Shown here in pieces: positions 1-5,447 of a stretch of DNA of 8,316 nucleotides. This DNA comes from a bacterium. GTDB lineage: Bacteria; Oederibacteriota; JAJYGY01. The stretch is taken from NCBI GenBank assembly GCA_021790555.1, contig JAJYGY010000246.1, forward strand, positions 1-8,316, read 5' to 3'. The first letter of the stretch is position 1. Every line of letters begins with the position of its first letter. Made by a program: the position numbers and the translations under genes. The notes beneath the pieces are model-generated. The model was not told where the DNA came from. It saw nothing but the letters and a program-made list of their open reading frames with translations, and did not search any database.

Positions 1-68
1 ATGAAAAGGCCGCTCAAAAGCCCCCCTGGGAAACGCAAAAGGCGCCGAAAATAAAGAAAACCTGCGGG

Positions 69-98
69 ATTATAGCATGCCCGGGATTGGCCCAGCAA
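69..98 (-). promoter_or_regulatory. Extended -10 sigma70-type promoter firing out of the left edge
   Basis: On the minus strand there is a perfect TATAAT (69-74) preceded by TGC, which makes an extended -10, and TTGCTG (93-98) 18 nt upstream as the -35 box. Transcription would start near position 62 and run leftward out of the window. The promoter begins about 30 nt after the stop codon of the PHP phosphatase, so it should serve the next minus-strand gene, which is not in view. No start codon with a ribosome-binding site is visible between the promoter and position 1, so the transcript has a leader of at least about 60 nt or encodes an RNA. The call rests on box matches only. Confidence 0.5.
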
Positions 99-129
99 CG
101 CTTTTGAAACGCGGAACAATCAAGGCCGG

Positions 130-921
130 CTATTTCAGGCGGGGGAGCACGCTCGCCAGGCTTTCCGCGGGCTCCAGTCCGGTCTTCCTCAGCCAGCTCC
201 CGATTTCCCGGAAGCCGAAGCCCAGGTCCCAGAGGCGGTGGGCGTCCGAGCCCAGCGAGACCAGGCGGCCGCCCAGCGAACGGTACCATTCCAGGGCCTC
301 CAGGCCGGGGAAAGGCTCGCGAGGGTCCTGGCGCAGGCCGGAGGTGTTGACTTCCAGGCAGACCTCGGTCTCGATCATGGCCTTGAAGATCGCCGTCATT
401 TCATCGCGGAAGGGTTCCGGGTCCCAGGCCCTGCCGAAGTACGAAATGCCGTAGCGTTTGGGCAGGTCCAGGTGGGCGAAGGCGTCGAAAAGGCCGCTCT
501 GCACCGCGGCCAGGGCCTCGCGGAAATACAGGCGGTAGGCTTCGCCCGGCTCACGGCCCTCGAAAAGCGGGGCGCCCACGTCCCTGCCCTCCACCCCGTG
601 CACGGCCCCCAGCACCAGGTCGAAGGGGTGCTCCTTCAGGAAGGCGCGGATCTCGGATTCCCGGCGGTGGTCGAAGCCCAGCTCCACGCCGAAGAGCACC
701 CGGATCCTGCCTCCCAGCAGCACCCGGGCGTCCTCCACGGTTTCGCGGGCGCGGGCGTAATCGTAGGCGTCGAAGGCCTTGCTTTCCGGGTAGAACTCCA
801 GGTGGTCGGTGATGGCGACCTCCTTGAAGCCCCGGTCGGCCGCGGCCTGGGCCATCTCCAGCACGCTGTGCACGCCGTCGAAGGACAGGCTGCTATGGAC
901 GTGGCCATCTGGATACAGCAA
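130..921 (-). CDS. PHP-domain histidinol-phosphatase (HisJ/HisK family)
   Basis: Predicted to hydrolyse L-histidinol phosphate to histidinol in histidine biosynthesis, in the cytoplasm, using a metal cluster. The protein has 263 residues, about the family's usual size. PHP metal-ligand motifs appear in order: DGHVHS (residues 5-10), TDH (38-40), GVE (78-80), AVHG (107-110), AHLD (149-152), LEVNTSG (189-195) and GSDAH (224-228). I chose the TTG start at 921 because it follows AGGGGAGGG at 5-nt spacing and places the HxH pair within the first ten residues, as expected for PHP proteins. A GTG at 975 in the same frame would add 18 residues translated across a terminator hairpin and is less likely. 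The gene stands apart from any other his gene here. PHP phosphoesterases of other specificity look similar, so the substrate is inferred. Confidence 0.85.
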   Translation of the reverse strand: MLYPDGHVHSSLSFDGVHSVLEMAQAAADRGFKEVAITDHLEFYPESKAFDAYDYARARETVEDARVLLGGRIRVLFGVELGFDHRRESEIRAFLKEHPFDLVLGAVHGVEGRDVGAPLFEGREPGEAYRLYFREALAAVQSGLFDAFAHLDLPKRYGISYFGRAWDPEPFRDEMTAIFKAMIETEVCLEVNTSGLRQDPREPFPGLEALEWYRSLGGRLVSLGSDAHRLWDLGFGFREIGSWLRKTGLEPAESLASVLPRLK

Positions 922-926
922 GGATC

Positions 927-934
927 CCTCCCCT
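927..934 (-). promoter_or_regulatory. Ribosome-binding site that fixes the TTG start of the PHP phosphatase
   Basis: The minus strand reads AGGGGAGG here, with 5 nt between the core GGAGG and the TTG at 921. No comparable site precedes the upstream in-frame GTG at 975, where GGCGGGTAC is the only purine-rich stretch. This site is the main reason for calling the shorter protein. Confidence 0.7.
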
Positions 935-944
935 AGCAGGTTGC

Positions 945-974
945 TGAAAAAGTCCGCTGACGCGGCCTTTTTCA
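945..974. terminator. Bidirectional intrinsic terminator between the TA module and the PHP gene
   Basis: A 30-bp dyad with two 13-nt arms (TGAAAAAGTCCGC and GCGGCCTTTTTCA) around a TGAC loop, with a single T:C mismatch. Each strand shows an A-tract, a GC stem and a run of five T, so it can act in both directions. On the minus strand it lies 55 nt after the toxin stop codon and 24 nt before the TTG start of the PHP gene, so it probably ends the TA transcript. The adjoining minus-strand stretch CAGCAACCTGCTAG (931-944 region) resembles a sequence I recall as frequent near terminators and mobile elements in deltaproteobacteria. That resemblance is from memory only. Confidence 0.7.
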
Positions 975-1028
975 CGTACCCGCCTCAGCCCCTCCGGGGA
1001 AGCCGCCAACCGGGGGGGCGGAACAGGC

Positions 1029-1460
1029 TCAGACTCCCAGGACTTTCAGGAGCTGGGCGGTGGTGAAAAGGCGGACGCCGGCGCCCCTGAAGTCGCTGTC
1101 ATTGGACCACACGGGGATCCGGAGCGCCAGGGCCAGGGCCAAAAGCTCGACATCGTCGGGGTCCCTGCGGGCGAGGCGCCGGCCCGCCTCGGGCAAGAAA
1201 CGCCGGTAGCCTTCCACGGGGATTTCCTTCAGGCGCAGGAGGCGGAACTGGCCCTCCAAAAGCTGGGCCTGGATTCCGTAGGAGGAGGCCATGTGGGGAA
1301 GGTATTCGGCCACCTCGGCGAGGGTGGGACGGGTGCTGAGGATCTCCAGGCCGGGAGCGGTGAAGACTCTCAGGGCGGCCTTTCCGATCACTGCCGAAAG
1401 GAGGACGTTAGCGTCCGCCGCGACCCTTTCGACGGGATTTTCTCCAGGCCCGGAAATCAT
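1029..1460 (-). CDS. PIN-domain ribonuclease toxin (VapC-like)
   Basis: A 143-residue PIN-domain protein, predicted to be a metal-dependent RNase and the toxin of a type II toxin-antitoxin pair. PIN acidic positions are visible: the first Asp in ADANVLLSA (D16), a Glu in TLAEVAEYL (E49), an Asp cluster in RRDPDDVELLALAL (D100, D102, D103), and WSNDSDF (D121, D123). The pattern of DxNVLxSA near the N-terminus, DPDDVxxLALAL, then IPVWSNDxDF and a final LFTTAQLL is typical of the PIN_2-like branch. The ATG at 1460 is the only credible start and lies inside the antitoxin gene, giving a 53-nt overlap. A GGAGG sits about 12 nt upstream, further than usual, so translation is probably coupled to that of the antitoxin. 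The terminator at 945-974 follows. RNA target unknown. Confidence 0.82.
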   Translation of the reverse strand: MISGPGENPVERVAADANVLLSAVIGKAALRVFTAPGLEILSTRPTLAEVAEYLPHMASSYGIQAQLLEGQFRLLRLKEIPVEGYRRFLPEAGRRLARRDPDDVELLALALALRIPVWSNDSDFRGAGVRLFTTAQLLKVLGV

Positions 1461-1686
1461 GGAGCGCCTTTTCCTCCGAAATCCCCGAACTCTCGAGGTG
1501 GCTCGAAATCGCCCCTCCGATCCTTTCCAGGAGTTCGTCGCGCAGGTCCACCGACAGGGATTCCGGCTTTTCCAGGGGCACCAGCATGCCGGCAAGCCTG
1601 CCATGCCGGGTCACCAGCACGATCTCCTTCCCCCCCACGAATTCTGGCGCGTGATCCCTGAACTCCCTCACCCCGGCGACGCGCAT
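1408..1686 (-). CDS. Phd/YefM-type antitoxin
   Basis: A 92-residue protein whose first 40 residues match the Phd/YefM DNA-binding fold: VREFRDHAPEFV (residues 6-17), then GKEIVLVTRHGRLAGMLVPLE (19-39, described by its VTRHGR core). The C-terminal half is charged and helical in appearance and would be the arm that binds and inhibits the PIN toxin. The ATG at 1686 is preceded by GGGAGG at 6-nt spacing. An upstream in-frame start would lie at or before the predicted transcription start. It is the first gene of a two-gene operon and overlaps the toxin by 53 nt. Members of this family repress their own promoter, and a TGTACA palindrome lies just upstream, which supports autoregulation. The basic tail (WRKSRRKGRGGR) lies in the part of the gene shared with the toxin. 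Confidence 0.82.
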   Translation of the reverse strand: MRVAGVREFRDHAPEFVGGKEIVLVTRHGRLAGMLVPLEKPESLSVDLRDELLERIGGAISSHLESSGISEEKALHDFRAWRKSRRKGRGGR

Positions 1687-1715
1687 GACAAGCCTCCCAA
1701 AAGGACACCGGGAAC

Positions 1716-1744
1716 AGGATAGCACCCCATTTAAAATGTGGCAA
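1716..1744 (-). promoter_or_regulatory. Promoter of the toxin-antitoxin operon
   Basis: Minus-strand boxes TTGCCA (1739-1744) and TATCCT (1716-1721) are separated by exactly 17 nt, and the -10 is preceded by TGC, an extended -10 element. The predicted start near 1709 gives a leader of about 23 nt containing the antitoxin ribosome-binding site (1693-1698). The region is clearly richer in A+T than the flanking genes. An 11-nt near-palindrome, CATTTAAAATG (1728-1738), lies in the spacer. The promoter separates the TA operon from the isochorismatase-like gene upstream. Confidence 0.7.
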
Positions 1745-1747
1745 TAT

Positions 1748-1759
1748 TTATGTACATAA
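1748..1759. promoter_or_regulatory. Candidate operator: perfect palindrome with TGTACA core
   Basis: TTATGTACATAA is a perfect 12-bp palindrome placed 3 bp upstream of the -35 box of the toxin-antitoxin promoter. The E. coli YefM antitoxin is known to recognise palindromes with a TGTACA core, and the antitoxin here belongs to that superfamily. It is therefore the best candidate for the autoregulatory site. I see only one TGTACA copy in the intergenic region, whereas yefM-yoeB has a long and a short repeat. Confidence 0.55.
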
Positions 1760-1765
1760 CTCTCG

Positions 1766-2344
1766 TCACTCCAGCGTCCGCGCGAATTCCTCCGCGTCCA
1801 TCACCTCGGCCTGGCGCGGGAAGACCAGGTCCATCAAGCAGGCGTGCACGGAATCGTTCGGGTCGGCGCAGGCGTCCTTCAGCACCACCAGGCGGAAATC
1901 CAGGTCGGCGGCCTGGCGCAGGGTGGAAAGCACCACCCCGCTGGTGGAGATGCCGGCCAGCACCAGGGTGTCGAGGCCCCGGGCGCGCAGGATCATCTCC
2001 AGGTCCGAGCCGGAAAAGGCGCTGACCCGGTGCTTGACCACCACGGCCTCGCCTTCCCGGGGCGCCACGTCCGGATGGATCTCCGTGCCGGGCGATCCGG
2101 CGGCGAAGCGGCCGCTCTGGCTCAAGGCCCCGAAGGACTTGTTCCTCGGGCTCACCTCGGGGTAGCCGGGCCGGAAACCCACCACCACGTACAGCACGGG
2201 AAGCCCCGCCCCGCGGGCCGCCTCCAGCGCCCGGCCCGCCTTCCCAAGCAGGTGCCGTGAATCGCCGGAATAATTCTCCACGATGGCCCGCTGGTAGTCC
2301 ATGACCAGCAGGGCGGTCCTTTCCTTGTCGAAGGCGGGTGGCAT
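1766..2344 (-). CDS. Isochorismatase-fold hydrolase lacking the catalytic cysteine
   Basis: A 192-residue single-domain protein of the isochorismatase/nicotinamidase superfamily. The conserved Asp is present in LLVMDYQ (D16) and the Lys in VVVKHRVSAF (K104). The segment GISTSGVVLSTLRQA (131-145) lines up with the nucleophile loop seen as GIxTxxCVxxT in cysteine hydrolases of the family, but Val137 occupies the Cys position and no Cys is adjacent. The motif LKDACAD (155-161) and VFPRQAEV (174-181) complete the family pattern. True isochorismatases also lack this Cys and do not need it, so the protein may be a hydrolase with a different mechanism or a non-catalytic member. The ATG at 2344 follows AAGGAGG at 5-6 nt. 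It starts 33 nt after the second ABC permease and is probably co-transcribed with it. The substrate is unknown. Confidence 0.8.
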   Translation of the reverse strand: MPPAFDKERTALLVMDYQRAIVENYSGDSRHLLGKAGRALEAARGAGLPVLYVVVGFRPGYPEVSPRNKSFGALSQSGRFAAGSPGTEIHPDVAPREGEAVVVKHRVSAFSGSDLEMILRARGLDTLVLAGISTSGVVLSTLRQAADLDFRLVVLKDACADPNDSVHACLMDLVFPRQAEVMDAEEFARTLE

Positions 2345-2377
2345 ATGCTCCTCCTTAACTCATCGGGCGCCCGCGCC

Positions 2378-3178
2378 TCAGCTCGAGGCGCTGCGGTAGC
2401 GGGAAAGCCCCAGGTAAAAGACGGAGCGCGCGGCCAGGAAAAGCAGCGCGCTGGCGGCCAGCGAAACGCCGGCCATGGCCGGGTTCAACCCCTTCAAAAG
2501 GGCGCGGGCCGGCACGTTGGCGATGACGGCCACCGGAACCAGAAAGGTGAGGAACCAGCGCAGCCCGCCCCGGTAGATCTCGGCGGGGTAGCCCCCGAAT
2601 TCCTGCAGGGACCAGAAAAGGCCCTGCACCGACGAGGCCCGGGTGCTCCAGAAGGCCGCCGACACCAGCAGGAGCATCATGGAAAACAGCATGGCGATGC
2701 CCGAGGCCACCAGCAGGGGGTAGGCCAGCAGCGCCGCCGGGCCGGGCGAAAAGCCCGGCAGGTGCCGGGCCGCCCAGAGGAGCACCGGGAAGCTGGTCAG
2801 GATGGACATCACCGAGCCCGGCTCGATGCGGTTGAAGGAATGGTGGAACAGGGGGCTCAAGGGCCTGATCAGCACGAAATCCATGTCCCCGGTGCGGATG
2901 GACCAGGAGATGTTGGTGAGGTTGGTGACGAAGACCGAGGTGAAGACCGAGAAGATGAGCTGCCAGGTGGCGGCCAAAAAGACCACCTCGTAGGGCCTCC
3001 AGCCGGCCAGGCTCTTCACCCGCGAGAAGATCACGGCGTAGGTTGCCAGGTAGATGGCGAACCAGCCCGAGTTGATGACGAACATCAGGAAGAAGTTGAG
3101 CCGGTAGGACATGGTCTCGACGGCCACGTTGCGCACGAAATACCAGTAGATTTTCAGGTATCGGACCAGCGTCTTCAC
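2378..3178 (-). CDS. ABC-2 type exporter permease, second subunit (COG3694-like)
   Basis: A 266-residue integral membrane protein with about six hydrophobic segments, at roughly residues 28-50, 63-84, 122-138, 147-177, 208-227 and 236-256. Family hallmarks are IRTGDMDFVLIRPLSPLF (94-111) in the first cytoplasmic stretch and YPAEIYRGGLRWFLTFLVPVAV (197-218, key residues P198, Y202 and P215) before the penultimate membrane segment. It should pair with the neighbouring permease as a heterodimer driven by the ATPase encoded further upstream. The start is a GTG that overlaps the TGA of permease 1 as GTGA, a sign of translational coupling. The reading frame stays open far upstream through both preceding genes, but that part has no protein-like sequence and is not coding. 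The transported substrate cannot be inferred. Confidence 0.85.
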   Translation of the reverse strand: MKTLVRYLKIYWYFVRNVAVETMSYRLNFFLMFVINSGWFAIYLATYAVIFSRVKSLAGWRPYEVVFLAATWQLIFSVFTSVFVTNLTNISWSIRTGDMDFVLIRPLSPLFHHSFNRIEPGSVMSILTSFPVLLWAARHLPGFSPGPAALLAYPLLVASGIAMLFSMMLLLVSAAFWSTRASSVQGLFWSLQEFGGYPAEIYRGGLRWFLTFLVPVAVIANVPARALLKGLNPAMAGVSLAASALLFLAARSVFYLGLSRYRSASS

Positions 3179-3969
3179 GCGCCCACCGCCTCGTATTTCC
3201 TCAGGCCCACCCTCCAGGCCAGGCCGGCAAGGCAGGCGCGGAGGGGCACCCACAGGACCTGCATGCCGAAGCCGCGCAGCAACTGCGACGGCCCCAGGCG
3301 GCCCAGGTAGATTTCCACCGGAAAGTACACGCAGTAGGCGAAGGGCAGCGCCATGGCGCCCTTGGCCAGCAGGGGCGGCAGCAGGGCCAGGGGGAAGACC
3401 CCGCCGGAGAGGAATTCGTGCAGCATGTCCTTGGTGAAGGAAACCGACCAGATCTCCGAGATCCAGAAGGCCGACAGCCCCACCGTGAAGGTGAGGAAAA
3501 AGTTGATGAAGAAGGCCAGCGCCACGGAAAGGGCGAAGAGCAGCAGCAGCAGGGGGTCGGTCTGGAAGGCGAAGCGGTGCCGCAAAAGGAAGGCCAGCAG
3601 GCCGAAGAACAGCAGGGTGACGCCCACGCCCACCAGCTTCTCGGCCATCTCGCCCCACAGCCAGTAGCCCAGGTAGGAGATGGGCATCAGCAGGTAGCGC
3701 GAAAGCAGGCCGTCCTTGATCTCCTTTTCCATCTCCGTCGGCAGGCCCACCCACAAAAGCCCCTGCACCGCCCGCGCCACCAGGAAGTAGGCCACCATCT
3801 CGGGGTAGGTGAAGCCGCCCAGCACCGGGGCCTGGCGGTACACGGCCGTCCACAGGATGAGCACGGCGGCCAGGGACACCAGCTGGGTGAAGGCGCCGAA
3901 AAGGAGGTCGAAGCGGTATTCCAGCGCGTCCTTCAGCTTGGTCTTGAAGACCTGCAGGTATTTCTCCAC
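3175..3969 (-). CDS. ABC-2 type exporter permease, first subunit (COG4587-like)
   Basis: A 264-residue membrane protein with about six hydrophobic segments, the clearest at residues 24-44, 112-129, 138-165 and 187-204, and weaker ones at 56-74 and 236-252. The cytoplasmic stretch EKEIKDGLLSRYLLMPISYL (81-100) is the equivalent of the coupling region found in the paired permease and fits the ABC-2 family. The GTG start at 3969 follows the ATPase stop by only 9 nt, and that gap contains the ribosome-binding site (GGAGGG). The end overlaps the second permease by 4 nt. The two permeases are distant homologues of each other rather than a duplication. In Synechocystis a related three-part exporter was linked to viologen efflux, as far as I recall, but that does not fix the substrate here. 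Confidence 0.85.
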   Translation of the reverse strand: MEKYLQVFKTKLKDALEYRFDLLFGAFTQLVSLAAVLILWTAVYRQAPVLGGFTYPEMVAYFLVARAVQGLLWVGLPTEMEKEIKDGLLSRYLLMPISYLGYWLWGEMAEKLVGVGVTLLFFGLLAFLLRHRFAFQTDPLLLLLFALSVALAFFINFFLTFTVGLSAFWISEIWSVSFTKDMLHEFLSGGVFPLALLPPLLAKGAMALPFAYCVYFPVEIYLGRLGPSQLLRGFGMQVLWVPLRACLAGLAWRVGLRKYEAVGA

Positions 3970-3978
3970 GCGCCCTCC

Positions 3979-4971
3979 TCAGGTCCCGGCCGGGCCGGCC
4001 TTCGTCTCGAAGGCGTCGCGGATGAGGTCCTCGATGGGCGTCTCCTCGATGCCCAGGTCGGAGACGGGGAAGCGGGTCAGCAGCTGCCGGGCCGCGTCGG
4101 TGGCGGCGGATTCGGGCACCTCCAGCAGGGCCCGGTTGCCCTCCATCTCCACCACCCTGCCCAGGGCCTCGAGGTCGCTGGCCGGAACCGGCGACTCGAA
4201 GCTGGCCCGCACCCGCTTGAAGCGGCGGAAGCGTGAAGCCAGGGCCTCCAGCGAGCCGTCGAACTCCAGACGGCCACGGTTGATGAGAAGCACCCGGCGG
4301 CACAGCGCCTGGATGTCGGCCATGTAGTGGCTGGTGAGCAGCACCGTGGTGCGGCGCTCGCGGTTGTAGCGGGCCAGGAATTCGCGGATGGCCTTCTGGC
4401 TGACCACGTCCAGGCCGATGGTGGGCTCGTCCAGCAGCAGCACGCGGGGCCGGTGCAGCAGCGAGGCCATCAGCTCCATCTTCATGCGCTCGCCCAGCGA
4501 GAGGTTGCGCACCGGCACCTCCAGCAGCTTCTCCACGTTGAGCAGGCCCGAAAGCTCGCCCACCACGTCCCGGAAGTCGGCCTCGGAGACGCCGTAGATC
4601 TCCTTGTTGAGGCGCAGGGAATCCATGGCCGGGATGTCGAACCACAGCTGGCTCTTGTTCCCCATCACCAGGGCGAACTGCCGGCGGAAGGCGTTGGCGC
4701 GCTGCCAGGGGGTGTAGCCCAGCACCCTGGCCTCGCCCCCGCTGGGGTGCAGGATGCCGGAAAGCATCTTCAGCGTGGTGGTCTTGCCGGCCCCGTTGGG
4801 GCCCAGGAAACCCACCAGCTCGCCCTCCTCCAGCCGGAAGCTGACCTCGTCCACGGCCCGGGTCTCCTCGAAGCGCCGTTTGAACAGGCTCTTCAGGGAA
4901 CCCAGCAGGCCCTCCTCCTTCTGGTGGCGGCGGTAGGTCTTGCGCAGCTTGTGGACTTCAATGACGCTCAT
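3979..4971 (-). CDS. ABC exporter ATP-binding subunit (COG4586-like)
   Basis: A 330-residue cytoplasmic ATPase that powers the two permeases encoded directly downstream. All nucleotide-binding motifs are intact: Walker A GPNGAGKTT (57-65), Q-loop Gln in NKSQLWFD (Q108), signature LSLGERMKMEL (157-167), Walker B VLLLDEPT (177-184), D-loop GLD (186-188) and the switch His in LLTSHYM (H215). The signature has LSLGE rather than LSGGQ, which is usual for this COG4586 branch. A charged insertion of about 20 residues (HQKEEGLLGSLKSLFKRRF) sits between the first strand and Walker A, also typical of this branch. About 90 residues after the nucleotide-binding domain form a C-terminal extension of the kind seen in drug-exporter ATPases. 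The ATG at 4971 has only a weak AAGG site. Confidence 0.9.
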   Translation of the reverse strand: MSVIEVHKLRKTYRRHQKEEGLLGSLKSLFKRRFEETRAVDEVSFRLEEGELVGFLGPNGAGKTTTLKMLSGILHPSGGEARVLGYTPWQRANAFRRQFALVMGNKSQLWFDIPAMDSLRLNKEIYGVSEADFRDVVGELSGLLNVEKLLEVPVRNLSLGERMKMELMASLLHRPRVLLLDEPTIGLDVVSQKAIREFLARYNRERRTTVLLTSHYMADIQALCRRVLLINRGRLEFDGSLEALASRFRRFKRVRASFESPVPASDLEALGRVVEMEGNRALLEVPESAATDAARQLLTRFPVSDLGIEETPIEDLIRDAFETKAGPAGT

Positions 4972-5029
4972 TCAAGACCTTCGGGTGGGGGAAACCGGGC
5001 GGGAGCCGGGAAGTCCTCCGCAACCGGAC

Positions 5030-5413
5030 TCAGGACTCTGGAACAGGGACTCTCTCCAACAAAACCGTGTCCCCGTGGTCGTAGGCCGGGGCGCAGCAGC
5101 ACAGGATCGTCAGGGCGACCTCGCCGGTGTTGGTGATGCGGTGGGGCGTGCCCGGCGGGATCAGCACGGCGTCCCCCTCCTTCACCGGCCGCCTTTCTCC
5201 GCCCACCTCCATGTCTCCGCGGCCCCGCGTGATCAGGTAGAATTCCTCGCTCCTGGGGTGCAGGTGCGGCGTGGTGGAAAGGCCGGGTTCGAGCCTGGCC
5301 TCGGCCAGGCTCTGGTTGGCCACCGGCGCGGTTGCCTTGTCCAGGATGGAGCGCACCACCGACCCGTCCTTGGTCCGGAAGGGCTCGGCCTCATTCAAGT
5401 TGCGAACAAACAT
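5030..5413 (-). CDS. Small single-domain cupin protein
   Basis: A 127-residue cupin with both conserved motifs complete. Motif 1 is G44-x5-H50-x-H52-x4-E57-x6-G64 and motif 2 is G80-x5-P86-x-G88-x2-H91-x3-N95. All four metal ligands (H50, H52, E57, H91) are therefore present, so a divalent metal site is expected. A CCCAPAY segment (105-111) follows the second motif. Cupins of this type include dioxygenases, isomerases and small-molecule binders, and nothing here decides between them. The ATG at 5413 is preceded by AGGGG at about 6 nt, and this site lies next to a palindromic repeat-like element (5421-5440). It lies 34 nt after the glycosyltransferase stop and 58 nt before the ABC ATPase start, so it is probably in the same transcript. 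Confidence 0.82.
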   Translation of the reverse strand: MFVRNLNEAEPFRTKDGSVVRSILDKATAPVANQSLAEARLEPGLSTTPHLHPRSEEFYLITRGRGDMEVGGERRPVKEGDAVLIPPGTPHRITNTGEVALTILCCCAPAYDHGDTVLLERVPVPES

Positions 5414-5420
5414 CCCGCAC

Positions 5421-5440
5421 CCCTGAGCTTTGTCGAAGGG
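5421..5440. repeat. Dispersed-repeat-like motif (CCCTTCGACAAAGCTCAGGG)
   Basis: Read on the minus strand this 20-bp element is CCCTTCGACAAAGCTCAGGG, with complementary ends (CCCT and AGGG). It closely matches a short sequence, CCCTTCGACAAGCTCAGGG, that I recall recurring in intergenic regions of many unrelated bacterial genomes. Here it has one extra A. It fills the gap between the glycosyltransferase and cupin genes, and its AGGG end contributes to the cupin ribosome-binding site. Only one copy is in the window, so its repeat nature rests on memory. Confidence 0.45.
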
Positions 5441-5447
5441 AAGGGCC

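Noticed and set aside
1..54. Plus-strand ATG at position 1 coding for a 17-residue basic peptide ending in TAA
   Set aside because: It could be the C-terminal tail of a plus-strand gene from beyond the edge, but no ribosome-binding site or further context can be seen, and the minus-strand promoter at 69-98 points into it. Not supportable as a feature.
2345..3310. A 321-codon plus-strand frame opposite the second permease
   Set aside because: Low-complexity charged composition with no domain, antisense to a clear membrane protein gene.
2378..4645. A 755-codon open frame on the minus strand covering permease 2 and the genes upstream of it
   Set aside because: Only the last 266 codons look like a protein. 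The rest is Gly/Arg/Pro/Ala-rich and lies out of frame over the intact permease 1 and ATPase genes, an effect of high GC at third positions.
4972..5029. Promoter or terminator in the gap between the cupin and ABC ATPase genes
   Set aside because: Only a 5-bp AGTCC/GGACT stem is present, with no T-run and no recognisable -10 or -35 boxes.
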